Source: Lichenicoccus roseus (GTDB lineage Bacteria > Pseudomonadota > Alphaproteobacteria > Acetobacterales > Acetobacteraceae). From it: 64,000 bases of DNA. The translations under genes were made by a program, and so were the position numbers. Positions 43,236-51,426 of this stretch are shown piece after piece (the stretch's first letter is position 1; every line of letters begins with the position of its first letter). The DNA lies in contig NZ_VCDI01000003.1 in the NCBI RefSeq assembly GCF_005844085.1, positions 396,374 through 460,373 on the forward strand, in the 5' to 3' direction. The notes under the pieces are model-generated. The model saw only the letters and a list, made by a program, of their open reading frames with translations, had not been told where the DNA came from and did no database searches.

Positions 43236-44270
43236 ATGTCAGACTCGACGACTTCGCAGTCCGTAACTACCGGTCTGCACGCCCCGGGCACCGTCGTCAT
43301 CACCGGGGCGGGTTCCGGCATCGGCCTCGCGGCGGCGCTGCACTTCGCGGCGAAAGGCTGGCGCATCGGCCTGATCGGGCGCGGCGAGCCTGCGTTGCGC
43401 GAAGCCGAGCTGCAGGTGCTGGCAGCCGGCGGCACCGCGCACGTGGCGATGGCGGATGTGTCGGATGCTGCGGCACTCGAGGCGGCGGCGACCTCGATCG
43501 AGGCGGCGCTCGGGCCGTTCGACGTGTGGGTGAACAATGCCGGCATCGGCTTCTACGGCAAGTTCACGGATGTTCCGGAGGATGCGTTCCGGCGGGTGAT
43601 CGACGTGAACCTGCACGGCACGGCGAACGGCACCCGCATCGCGCTGAGCCGGATGCGGCCACGCAACCGCGGCACCATCGTGCAGGTGCTGTCGGCGATC
43701 TCCTATCGCGGCATCCCGCTGCAGAGCGCGTACTCGGCGTCGAAATACGGCCTGCGCGGATTCACCGAGGCGGTACGCTCGGAGCTGGTCAACGAGCGGT
43801 CGGCGATCACCGTCTGCATGGTGCATCCTCCGGCCGTCAACACGCCGTTCTACAGCCATGCCGGCTCGGTCATGGACAAGGCGCCGCGGCCGCCGCCGCC
43901 GGTCTACCAGCCCGAGATGCTGGGCGAGGCGATCTACCTGGCCGCGCTGTCGAGGCGGCGGGAATGGCGGGTGACGGGTTCGAGCGTCGGCTTCTCGGTT
44001 GCCAACAAGCTGGTTCCGGGCGCGCTCGACATCGTGTCGGGACTGGTCGGCGTCGCCGTGCAGAAGACGACACGCGACAAGGTGGTGTCGGCGCGCGATC
44101 CGAATACCTTCTCGCCATCGAGCGTGCCGACCGGCACGCATGGTCCCTTCGACGGCGAGTCGCTCAGGCGCAGCCTGCAATGGAGTCTTACCAAGGGTCC
44201 CGCCATGCTGCCGCTCGGCGTCGGCATGCTGGCCGTCGGCGCGATGGGCGCGTTGCTGCGCCGGCGGTAA
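43236..44270 (+). CDS. SDR with C-terminal membrane tail
   Basis: A 344-residue SDR. The cofactor loop is TGAGSGIG, followed by NNAGIGFYG, the catalytic Ser in LSAISYRG and the Y-x3-K pair in AYSASKYGLRG. About 90 residues extend beyond the usual SDR core, ending in a hydrophobic helix and basic tail (MLPLGVGMLAVGAMGALLRRR), so the enzyme is probably tail-anchored. Similar tailed SDRs act on lipids or other hydrophobic substrates. It follows the MFS gene by 91 bases. Confidence 0.82.
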   Translation: MSDSTTSQSVTTGLHAPGTVVITGAGSGIGLAAALHFAAKGWRIGLIGRGEPALREAELQVLAAGGTAHVAMADVSDAAALEAAATSIEAALGPFDVWVNNAGIGFYGKFTDVPEDAFRRVIDVNLHGTANGTRIALSRMRPRNRGTIVQVLSAISYRGIPLQSAYSASKYGLRGFTEAVRSELVNERSAITVCMVHPPAVNTPFYSHAGSVMDKAPRPPPPVYQPEMLGEAIYLAALSRRREWRVTGSSVGFSVANKLVPGALDIVSGLVGVAVQKTTRDKVVSARDPNTFSPSSVPTGTHGPFDGESLRRSLQWSLTKGPAMLPLGVGMLAVGAMGALLRRR

Positions 44271-44320
44271 CCGCTGGCTGCCCGACCGGCGGACAGCAGG
44301 CGAGGCAGCCCGGGCCGCGG

Positions 44321-44349
44321 TTTACAACCCGTCCCGATTGCCAGATGAT
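44321..44349 (+). promoter_or_regulatory. Promoter of the second sugar ABC operon
   Basis: TTTACA (44321-44326), a 17-base spacer and GATGAT (44344-44349), 54 bases before the binding-protein start codon. Confidence 0.45.
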
Positions 44350-44365
44350 CCCGCCGCGACAGAAA

Positions 44366-44384
44366 CCCCCTATGCAGAAGGGGG
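44366..44384 (+). promoter_or_regulatory. Leader hairpin upstream of the sugar-binding protein gene
   Basis: CCCCCT pairs with AGGGGG around ATGCAGA. It would lie at the very 5' end of the transcript predicted from the promoter at 44321, 19 bases before the start codon, so it may stabilise the mRNA or be an operator. Confidence 0.4.
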
Positions 44385-44403
44385 GCTGCAGTTGGGGAAG
44401 CAC

Positions 44404-45420
44404 ATGAAGCGTCGAGACGCCCTCAAGGGGTTGGCCGCGATGTCGGCCGCCGGCACGCTGGCTGCCGGCACGATGGGATGGCCGGGCAACGCACGCGCCG
44501 CCGCTGCCGGGCAGATGGTGACGGTTGCCAAGATCATCGGCATTCCCTGGTTCAACCTGCTGAGCGACGGCATCACCGAAGGCGGCAAGAAGTTCAACAT
44601 CGATGCGACGATGACCGGTCCGGCGCATGTCGATCCTGCCGCGCAGGTCTCGATGGTCGAGGATCTGATCGCAAAGCGCGTCAACGTCATCGGCCTGGTG
44701 CCGCTCGACGTGAAGGTCATGGGACCGGTGCTGCAGCGTGCCCAGGATGCCGGCATCATCGTCATCACCCAGGAAGGCCCGAACCAGGACAACCGCACCT
44801 GGGATGTCGAGATGATCGACAGCACGGCGTTCGGCGAGACGCAGATGAAGGCGCTCGCGAAGAACATGGGCGAGCGTGGCCAGTACATCATCATGGTCGG
44901 CACGCTGACCACGCCGCTGCACAACAAGTGGGCGGATGCGGCGATCGCCTACCAGAAGGCGCATTATCCGAACATGTCGCTGGCGACCTCGCGGTTTCCA
45001 GGGTCCGACGAGGTGGACAGCGCCGAGCAGGTCATGCGCAACACGCTGCAGGCCTATCCGGATGTACGCGGCGTCATCGGGTTCGGATCGAACGGCGCGA
45101 TCGGGGCCGGCAACGTGATCCGGCAGCGCCACCTGCAGCGCAAGATCTCGATCCTCGGCACCGCGATCCCGTCGCAGGTCAAGCCGCTGCTGCTGGACGG
45201 GTCGGTGCGCGAATGTTTCGTCTGGAGCCCGAAGGATGCCGGCTATGCCATGGTCGCGGTGGCGAGCCTTGCCTTGCAGAAGGCGAGCTTCACCGACGGC
45301 ATGGATATTCCCGGGCTCGGGCGCGCGCATGTCGATGTGCCGGGACGGCTGATCAGCGTCGACCGCACCCTGGCCATCAACAAGGACACCGTGGACAAGC
45401 TGATCGCACAGGGGCTTTGA
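44404..45420 (+). CDS. Sugar ABC transporter binding protein (LsrB/RhaS-like)
   Basis: A 338-residue periplasmic protein. The leader contains MKRRDALKGLAAMSAAGTLAAG, resembling a Tat signal, with cleavage near ARAAAAG. The mature part matches the LsrB/RhaS group: VAKIIGIPWFNLLSDG, DLIAKRVNVIGLVPLD, VITQEGPNQDNRTW and the C-terminal DIPGLGRAHVDVPG, which parallels the DIPGVG segment of LsrB. The ligand could be rhamnose, AI-2 or another sugar. ATG at 44404 with GGGGAAG upstream. First gene of a seven-gene operon. Confidence 0.85.
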   Translation: MKRRDALKGLAAMSAAGTLAAGTMGWPGNARAAAAGQMVTVAKIIGIPWFNLLSDGITEGGKKFNIDATMTGPAHVDPAAQVSMVEDLIAKRVNVIGLVPLDVKVMGPVLQRAQDAGIIVITQEGPNQDNRTWDVEMIDSTAFGETQMKALAKNMGERGQYIIMVGTLTTPLHNKWADAAIAYQKAHYPNMSLATSRFPGSDEVDSAEQVMRNTLQAYPDVRGVIGFGSNGAIGAGNVIRQRHLQRKISILGTAIPSQVKPLLLDGSVRECFVWSPKDAGYAMVAVASLALQKASFTDGMDIPGLGRAHVDVPGRLISVDRTLAINKDTVDKLIAQGL

Positions 45421-45465
45421 GTCGCAAGGCAGTCGCTTGAACGCATCGCAGCGCGAGGCCGCGGC

Positions 45466-46947
45466 TTGAGCGCATTCCTCGAGCTTCGCGGTATCTCGAA
45501 GCGCTTCGGCGGCGTACGGGCACTCGACAACGTCGACGTAACCGTCGAGGTCGGCGAGATCCATTGTCTCGCCGGTGAGAACGGCTCGGGCAAGTCGACG
45601 CTGATCAAGATCATCTCCGGCGTGCAGCCGCCTGAGCCGGGCGGCCATCTCGCGGTGCTGGGCGAGGCGCTGCATGGCCTGACGCCGGCGGAGAGCATCC
45701 GGCGCGGCATCCAGGTGATCTACCAGGACCTCTCGCTGTTCACCAACCTGACGGTGGCCGAGAATATCGCGGCCGGGCTGCATCGCGGCCTGCATCTGGT
45801 GAGCTGGCGTGCCATACGACGCACCGCTGACGCGGCGATCCGGCGCATCGGCGTCGACCTCGACCCGGACGCCTTCGTCGCCGACCTGCCGATCGCGCAG
45901 CGGCAGCTGGTGGCGATCTGCCGGGCGCTGGCGGCGGATGCCAGGCTGGTGATCATGGACGAGCCGACCGCGTCGCTGACCCGGCGCGAGGTCGACAGCC
46001 TGTTGGCACTTGCCCACGAACTCAGGCAGCGCGGGATCGCGGTGATGTTCGTCAGCCACCGGCTCGACGAGGTGCTGGAGATCGCAGATCGCGTCACGGT
46101 GCTGCGCAACGGCGAGAAGGTCGGTACCTACGAGGCGGCGGACATGACCGGCCGGCGCCTCGGCGAGCTGATGACCGGCAAGAGCTTCGACTACACCGCA
46201 CGCGACGCGCGGGAGGTGGCCGGCGAGACCGTGCTGGCGGTGCGCAACCTGTCGCGGGCCGGCGACTACAGCGACATCAGCTTCACCGTGGGCGCCGGCG
46301 AGACCCTCGGCGTGATCGGCAGGCTTGGGTCCGGCCGCACCGAGCTTGCCTTGTCGCTGTTCGGCATGAACCCGCCGGACGCCGGGGAGGTCGCCATACG
46401 CGGCCGGACGCTGACCCGGCACGACACCGCGGAGGCGATCGGGCACGGCATCGCCTACGTGTCGGAGGATCGGCTGACGCTGGGCCTGGTGATGCAGCAG
46501 CCGATCTCGTCCAACATCACCCTCGCGGTGCTGGAAGATCTCGCCGGGCGGAACGGCCTGGTGCCAGACCGGCGTCGGCAGCAGGCGGTGACGCACTGGA
46601 TCGAGGAACTCGGGATCAAGGTGTCCGATCCGGAGAATGCGGTAGGCACGCTGTCGGGCGGCAACCAGCAGCGGGTGGTGCTGGCGAAATGGCTGGCGAC
46701 CGAGCCGAGCCTGCTGATCCTGGACAGCCCTACGGTGGGCGTCGATATCGGCGCCAAGGACGGCATCTACGCCATCGTGCGGGCGCTGGCGGCGAAAGGG
46801 CTGGCGGTGATCCTGATTTCCGACGAAGTGCCCGAGGTGTTCTATCATACCGACCGCATCCTGATCATGCGGGAAGGCCGGTTGACCGGGGAGTTCCTGC
46901 CGTCCCGGAGCTCGGAAGCAGAGGTCAGGCAGGCGGTCGATGCGTAG
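45466..46947 (+). CDS. Sugar ABC transporter tandem ATPase with divergent second domain
   Basis: A 493-residue double ATPase. Domain 1 is complete: Walker A GENGSGKST, Walker B LVIMDEPTASL. Domain 2 has the usual degenerate Walker A (GRLGSGRTE) and a good signature LSGGNQQR, but Walker B reads LLILDSPTVGVDIG: the catalytic Glu after the Asp is replaced by Ser, so this site may not hydrolyse ATP. TTG start at 45466. It overlaps the first permease gene by eight bases. Confidence 0.88.
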   Translation: MSAFLELRGISKRFGGVRALDNVDVTVEVGEIHCLAGENGSGKSTLIKIISGVQPPEPGGHLAVLGEALHGLTPAESIRRGIQVIYQDLSLFTNLTVAENIAAGLHRGLHLVSWRAIRRTADAAIRRIGVDLDPDAFVADLPIAQRQLVAICRALAADARLVIMDEPTASLTRREVDSLLALAHELRQRGIAVMFVSHRLDEVLEIADRVTVLRNGEKVGTYEAADMTGRRLGELMTGKSFDYTARDAREVAGETVLAVRNLSRAGDYSDISFTVGAGETLGVIGRLGSGRTELALSLFGMNPPDAGEVAIRGRTLTRHDTAEAIGHGIAYVSEDRLTLGLVMQQPISSNITLAVLEDLAGRNGLVPDRRRQQAVTHWIEELGIKVSDPENAVGTLSGGNQQRVVLAKWLATEPSLLILDSPTVGVDIGAKDGIYAIVRALAAKGLAVILISDEVPEVFYHTDRILIMREGRLTGEFLPSRSSEAEVRQAVDA

Positions 46948-47989
46948 TACTACATCACCGGGTATGTTCCTTGGGGCGTTCCGGCGCACCCACGAGTTCC
47001 GGCTGCTGATCGCGACCGTCGGGCTGATCGCGATCCTGTCGGTATCCAGCAGGCGCTTCCTGACGCTGCAGAACGGGCTCGACCTGCTGACATCCTATGC
47101 CTTCTCGGGAATGCTGGCGGCCGGCCTGCTGGTGGTGCTGGTTTCGGGCGGCATCGACATCTCGTTCACCGCCATCGCCTCGGTCGCGCAATATGTCGCC
47201 CTGGTCGCGGTGATGCACCTGCATGGCGGCTGGCTCATGCTGTTCGCGATCGGGCTCGGCATCGGTACTGCACTCGGCATGCTGAACGCGGTCCTGATCA
47301 GCACACTGAGGATCTCCAGCATCATCGTCTCGATCGCGATGCTGAACGTCTATTTCGGGCTGCTGATGTTCCTGAGCCACGGCAACCAGCTGTTCAACAT
47401 GCCCGACTGGTTCCTGAACGCATTCTCCTGGGTGCTCTGGACCGACAGCGAGCAGAACCCGTACGTGCTGAATGCGCAGATCATCGGCCTGTTCGTCTGC
47501 TTCGCGTTGTCGTGGCTGCTGCTCAACCGCACCAGCATCGGCCGGCAGATCTACGCGCTCGGCGGCAACGCCGAGGCGGCGGCGCGGGTCGGCTACAATG
47601 CCTGGCGGCTCAACCTCGTCGTGTATGGCTACATGGGGTTCATCGCGGGACTCGCATCACTGGCGCAGGCACAGCTGGCGCAGTCGGTGGCGCCGAACGT
47701 GCTGGTCGGGCGCGAGCTGAACGTGCTCGCCGCCGTGGTGCTCGGTGGCGCCAGCCTGACCGGCGGGCAGGGCACCGTGCTCGGGGCCATCCTCGGGGTT
47801 GCCGTGCTGGCCTGCATGGAGAACGGGCTGATCCTGCTCGGCGTGTCCTCGTACTGGACGCAGTTCTTCGACGGCGCGGTGATCCTGGTGGCGGTCTCGA
47901 CGATCGCCTGGGAGCGGCGACGGCAGCGGGCGGCGATGCGCCGGGTGATCGCGGCACCGGCCGGCGCGGCAGTGGCGCGGCAGGGTTGA
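46940..47989 (+). CDS. Sugar ABC transporter permease 1
   Basis: A 349-residue permease with about ten helices. VVLVSGGIDISFTAIASVAQYVALV and AAVVLGGASLTGGQGTVLGAILGV are the conserved RbsC/LsrC elements. The start overlaps the ATPase end by eight bases. A second, different permease follows after two bases, so the membrane domain is probably a heterodimer as in LsrCD. Confidence 0.88.
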   Translation: MRSTTSPGMFLGAFRRTHEFRLLIATVGLIAILSVSSRRFLTLQNGLDLLTSYAFSGMLAAGLLVVLVSGGIDISFTAIASVAQYVALVAVMHLHGGWLMLFAIGLGIGTALGMLNAVLISTLRISSIIVSIAMLNVYFGLLMFLSHGNQLFNMPDWFLNAFSWVLWTDSEQNPYVLNAQIIGLFVCFALSWLLLNRTSIGRQIYALGGNAEAAARVGYNAWRLNLVVYGYMGFIAGLASLAQAQLAQSVAPNVLVGRELNVLAAVVLGGASLTGGQGTVLGAILGVAVLACMENGLILLGVSSYWTQFFDGAVILVAVSTIAWERRRQRAAMRRVIAAPAGAAVARQG

Positions 47990-47991
47990 GC

Positions 47992-49035
47992 ATGTCCCCG
48001 GTGCGGCGAATTCCGCTCGTCAGCGCGACCAACCGGGTCCTGCTGGTGCTGTTCGCGGGTCTGGTGCTGCTGTTCGGCACGGTCATCGGCACGCCGCTGT
48101 TCCGGCTCGGCACCTTGCGGGCGATGGCGCTGCAGGTGCCGCAACTCGGCCTGCTGTCGCTTGCCATGATGATCGCGCTGCTGTCCGGCGGCCTCGATCT
48201 CTCGATCATCGCGGTCGCCGATTTCAGTGCGCTGGTATCGGCGTTCCTGCTGACCAACATCCCGGCGGACCCCGGTGGGCTCGGGATCCTGCTTCAGGTG
48301 CTCTGCCTTCTGGCCGGACTGCTGGTGGCCGCGACCATCGGCGCCATCAACGGGGTTATCATCGCGTATCTCGACGTCTCGCCGATCCTGACCACGCTCG
48401 GCACCATGACCATGATCAAGGGCCTGAGCGTCGGCCTTACGCATGGCGGCGTGATCTCCGGCTTTCCACCGCTGGTGCTGTTTCTAGGCAACGCGAACCT
48501 GCTCGGCGTGCCGGTGCCGCTGGTCATCCTGCTGCTGGTCGCATGGCCGGTCGCGGTCATGCTCAACCGGTCGCCGTTCGGCAACCTGATCGCGATGATC
48601 GGCTCGAACATCGCCGCCGTGCGCTACTCGGGCGTCGATACACGCTGGGTGCTGATCCGCATCTACGTGCTGTCGGGACTGCTGGCGGGGCTCGCCGGCA
48701 TCATCATGATGGCGCGGTTCAACTCGGCGAATGCCGCGTACGGCGAGAGCTTCCTGCTGGTGACGGTGCTGGCCGCGGTGCTCGGCGGCGTCGATCCATC
48801 GGGCGGCTTCGGAAAGGTCAGCGGGCTGCTGATCGCGCTCGCCATCCTGCAGCTGATCTCGACCGGCTTCAATCTGCTCGGGCTGAGCGAGTTCCTGACG
48901 CTGACGATCTGGGGCGTCACGCTGGTCTCGATCGCCGGCCTCGGCGTGCTGCGACAGCGCCTGCCAAGCCGTCGGCGCGCGATCTCTCCCGGTCAGACTT
49001 CTTCCGGTCCTATCTCCCCACGTGCGGAACGTTGA
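47992..49035 (+). CDS. Sugar ABC transporter permease 2
   Basis: A 347-residue permease of the same class (ALLSGGLDLSIIAVADFSALVSAF, AVLGGVDPSGGFGKVSGLLIAL). ATG at 47992, two bases after the previous stop. The C-terminal ~20 residues are basic and Ser/Pro-rich. Two bases separate it from the isomerase gene. Confidence 0.87.
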   Translation: MSPVRRIPLVSATNRVLLVLFAGLVLLFGTVIGTPLFRLGTLRAMALQVPQLGLLSLAMMIALLSGGLDLSIIAVADFSALVSAFLLTNIPADPGGLGILLQVLCLLAGLLVAATIGAINGVIIAYLDVSPILTTLGTMTMIKGLSVGLTHGGVISGFPPLVLFLGNANLLGVPVPLVILLLVAWPVAVMLNRSPFGNLIAMIGSNIAAVRYSGVDTRWVLIRIYVLSGLLAGLAGIIMMARFNSANAAYGESFLLVTVLAAVLGGVDPSGGFGKVSGLLIALAILQLISTGFNLLGLSEFLTLTIWGVTLVSIAGLGVLRQRLPSRRRAISPGQTSSGPISPRAER

Positions 49036-49037
49036 CG

Positions 49038-49604
49038 ATGACCCAGGATGCCGAGTTCCTGAACTGGCTTGACGGCGCCTGCGACGAACTCCGGGGCATC
49101 GCGCGCGAGGTCGACGCTGGAGCGCTGCACGGCCTCGCCGACGAATTGCTGGCGGCCCGGCGCATCGCGCTGCATGCACTCGGGCGCGAGGGGCTGATGA
49201 TGCGGGCGCTGACGATGCGGCTGTTCCATCTCGGCCTGCAGGCCAGCCAGGTCGGCGAGATGACCACACCGGCGCTGGCGACCGGCGACCTGTTGCTGGT
49301 GGCGGCGGGGCCCGGGGCACTGGAGAGCACGGCCTCGCTGATGCGCATCGCGCGCACGGCGGGAGCGCGGACCGCCCTGCTTACGGCGGAACCCGCGGCG
49401 GCGCTCGGCGCTCTTGCCGATCTGGTGCTGCTGATGCCGGCGCGCACGATGGCGAGGCCCTCGAGCGTGCCGTCCAGCTTCACCATGGGCAGCGCGTTCG
49501 AGGGCATGCTGTTCATGATGTCGGAGTACCTGGTCGGCCGTCTCGCGGTCCGCATGGGCGAGACCGAGGATGCGATGCGGGCCCGGCACACCAATCTCGA
49601 ATGA
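49038..49604 (+). CDS. SIS-domain sugar isomerase (6-phospho-3-hexuloisomerase-like)
   Basis: A 188-residue SIS-fold protein. The sugar-phosphate binding strand-loop segments are RRIALHALGREGLMMRAL and DLLLVAAGPGALESTASLM, with a C-terminal EGMLFMMSEYLVGRLAVRMGETEDAMRARHTNLE typical of hexuloisomerases. ATG at 49038, two bases after the permease stop. It probably isomerises the phosphorylated sugar brought in by the transporter; no kinase gene is seen in the operon. Confidence 0.75.
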   Translation: MTQDAEFLNWLDGACDELRGIAREVDAGALHGLADELLAARRIALHALGREGLMMRALTMRLFHLGLQASQVGEMTTPALATGDLLLVAAGPGALESTASLMRIARTAGARTALLTAEPAAALGALADLVLLMPARTMARPSSVPSSFTMGSAFEGMLFMMSEYLVGRLAVRMGETEDAMRARHTNLE

Positions 49605-49631
49605 CCGTTCTTGGATAGTGGGAAGCATGAC

Positions 49632-50405
49632 ATGAGCACTGAAACCGTCGCGGCCGGGCATGGCCGCATGAAGGGCCGCGCCGTGATCGTGACCGGCGCC
49701 TCCAACGGGATCGGCCGCGCGACCGCGTTGCTGTTCGCAGCCGAAGGGGCCGACCTGGTCGTCAACGATGTCGATGCCGGACGGCTCGAACAGCTTCGCG
49801 CGCTGATCGCCGGTGCCGGGATCCGCGTCCGCGCGGTGGTCGGCGACGTGTCCAAAGTCGATGACGCACGCGCGATCGTCGCGGGCGCGGTGGAGGACTT
49901 CGGACGGGTCGACGTGCTGGTCGCCAATGCCGGCATCATTCCGGAACTCGACCTGCTCACCGCGACGGCGGAGGATTTCGACCATGTCATGGCGGTGGAC
50001 GGGCGCGGCATGTTCCTGACCTGCAAATATGCCGTCGAGGCGATGCTGCAGTCGGGCGGCGGCGCGATCGTCTGCCTGTCGTCGATCTCCGGCGAGGCCG
50101 GGCAGAAGGGCCAGGCGGTCTACGGGCCGGCGAAGTTCGTGGCGTCCGGCATCACCAAGCATCTCGCGGTGGAGCTGGCGACGCGCGGGATCAGGGTGAA
50201 TGCCGTCGCGCCGGGCACGATCGCCACCGAGGCCGTGAAGAAGCTCTCGGACGAGTACGTGTCGAACATCAAGGCGATGCACCCGATGGCGAGGCTGGGC
50301 AGGCCGGAGGAGGTCGCCGAGGCGATCCTGTTCCTGGCGTCCGACGCCGCCTCCTTCATCACCGGCGTGGTGCTGCCGGTCGATGGCGGCTATCTGGCCC
50401 AGTAG
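49632..50405 (+). CDS. SDR dehydrogenase of the sugar operon
   Basis: A 257-residue classical SDR: TGASNGIG cofactor loop, ANAGIIPE, Ser in CLSSISGEAG, Tyr and Lys in AVYGPAKF, and the PGTIATEAV region. ATG at 49632 is preferred because GGAAG lies six bases upstream; a TTG seven codons earlier is possible. It likely oxidises the imported sugar or its derivative to a lactone, feeding the lactonase that follows. Confidence 0.84.
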   Translation: MSTETVAAGHGRMKGRAVIVTGASNGIGRATALLFAAEGADLVVNDVDAGRLEQLRALIAGAGIRVRAVVGDVSKVDDARAIVAGAVEDFGRVDVLVANAGIIPELDLLTATAEDFDHVMAVDGRGMFLTCKYAVEAMLQSGGGAIVCLSSISGEAGQKGQAVYGPAKFVASGITKHLAVELATRGIRVNAVAPGTIATEAVKKLSDEYVSNIKAMHPMARLGRPEEVAEAILFLASDAASFITGVVLPVDGGYLAQ

Positions 50406-50424
50406 AAGCTGCAGGAAGACATCG

Positions 50425-51426
50425 ATGGACTGGACACCTCATCAGGGCGAGGCGCCGTTCGGACGGCACGCGCCCTTGCCGCTCGGCGACCTGCCCGGCA
50501 CGCGCTATCCGAGTGCGGCGGTGGAGGCGCTCGACAAGCGTTTCACCGCCAGGCAGGGCAATGCCGCCATCCAGCGCATCGCCACCGGCTTCCGGTGGGC
50601 CGAGGGGCCGGTCTACTTCGCGGACGGCGGCTACCTGCTGTGGAGCGACATCCCGAACAACCGCATCATGCGGTGGCTGGAGGATGACGGCCATATCAGC
50701 GTGTTCCGCGCGCATAGCCACCACTCCAACGGCAATACACGCGACCGGCAGGGGCGGCTGGTCACCTGCGAGCATGACAGCCGTCGCGTCACCCGGACCG
50801 AGCCGGACGGCCGCATCACCGTCCTGATGGACAGCTACCACGGCAAGCCGTTGAACGCGCCGAACGACATCGTGGTCGCGTCCGACGGTGCGGTGTGGTT
50901 CACCGATCCCGGCTACGGCATCGATGGCCCGTACGAGGGCCATAGCGCGGATGCGGAGCTGCCGCGGCATGTCTACCGGCTCAACCCGGCGACCGGGCAG
51001 GCGACGGTGGTGGCGGACGATTTCGTGCGCCCGAACGGCCTTGCCTTCTCGCCGGACGAGACGCTGCTCTACGTGGTCGATAGCGGCATCACCCATGGTG
51101 GTCCGGCGCATATCCGCGTCTTCGACGTGAAGGACGGCAGGCTGCATGACGGCCGGATCTTTGCAGAGGATTTTGCGCCGGGCTTCACCGACGGCCTGCG
51201 TACCGACGGCGAAGGCAATGTCTGGTGCAGCATGGGCTGGGCCGACCCGGCAGAGGACGGCGTGCGCTGCTACGCGCCGGACGGCACCCTGATCGGCAAG
51301 GTGCACCTGCCGGAGACCTGCGCCAACCTGTGCTTCGGCGGCCGCAAGGGGCACCGGTTGTTCATGGCAGCCAGCACGTCGATCTACGCCCTCTACGTCA
51401 ACACGGTCGGGGCACCTCGGCTCTGA
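50425..51426 (+). CDS. SMP-30/gluconolactonase family hydrolase
   Basis: A 333-residue six-bladed beta-propeller lactonase. Metal ligands expected from the family are present: Glu60 (RWAEGPVY), Asn147 (NAPND), Asn204 (RPNG) and Asp256 (FTDGL). ATG at 50425 with AGGAAG upstream. It lies 19 bases after the SDR, whose lactone product it may open. Its last 29 bases overlap the end of the convergent unknown gene. Confidence 0.88.
   Translation: MDWTPHQGEAPFGRHAPLPLGDLPGTRYPSAAVEALDKRFTARQGNAAIQRIATGFRWAEGPVYFADGGYLLWSDIPNNRIMRWLEDDGHISVFRAHSHHSNGNTRDRQGRLVTCEHDSRRVTRTEPDGRITVLMDSYHGKPLNAPNDIVVASDGAVWFTDPGYGIDGPYEGHSADAELPRHVYRLNPATGQATVVADDFVRPNGLAFSPDETLLYVVDSGITHGGPAHIRVFDVKDGRLHDGRIFAEDFAPGFTDGLRTDGEGNVWCSMGWADPAEDGVRCYAPDGTLIGKVHLPETCANLCFGGRKGHRLFMAASTSIYALYVNTVGAPRL

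Noticed and set aside
44188-46989. A 933-codon open frame antisense to the second sugar ABC operon
   Set aside because: Gln/Arg/His-rich translation without motifs; the opposite strand encodes clear ABC proteins. It is an effect of high-GC codon use.
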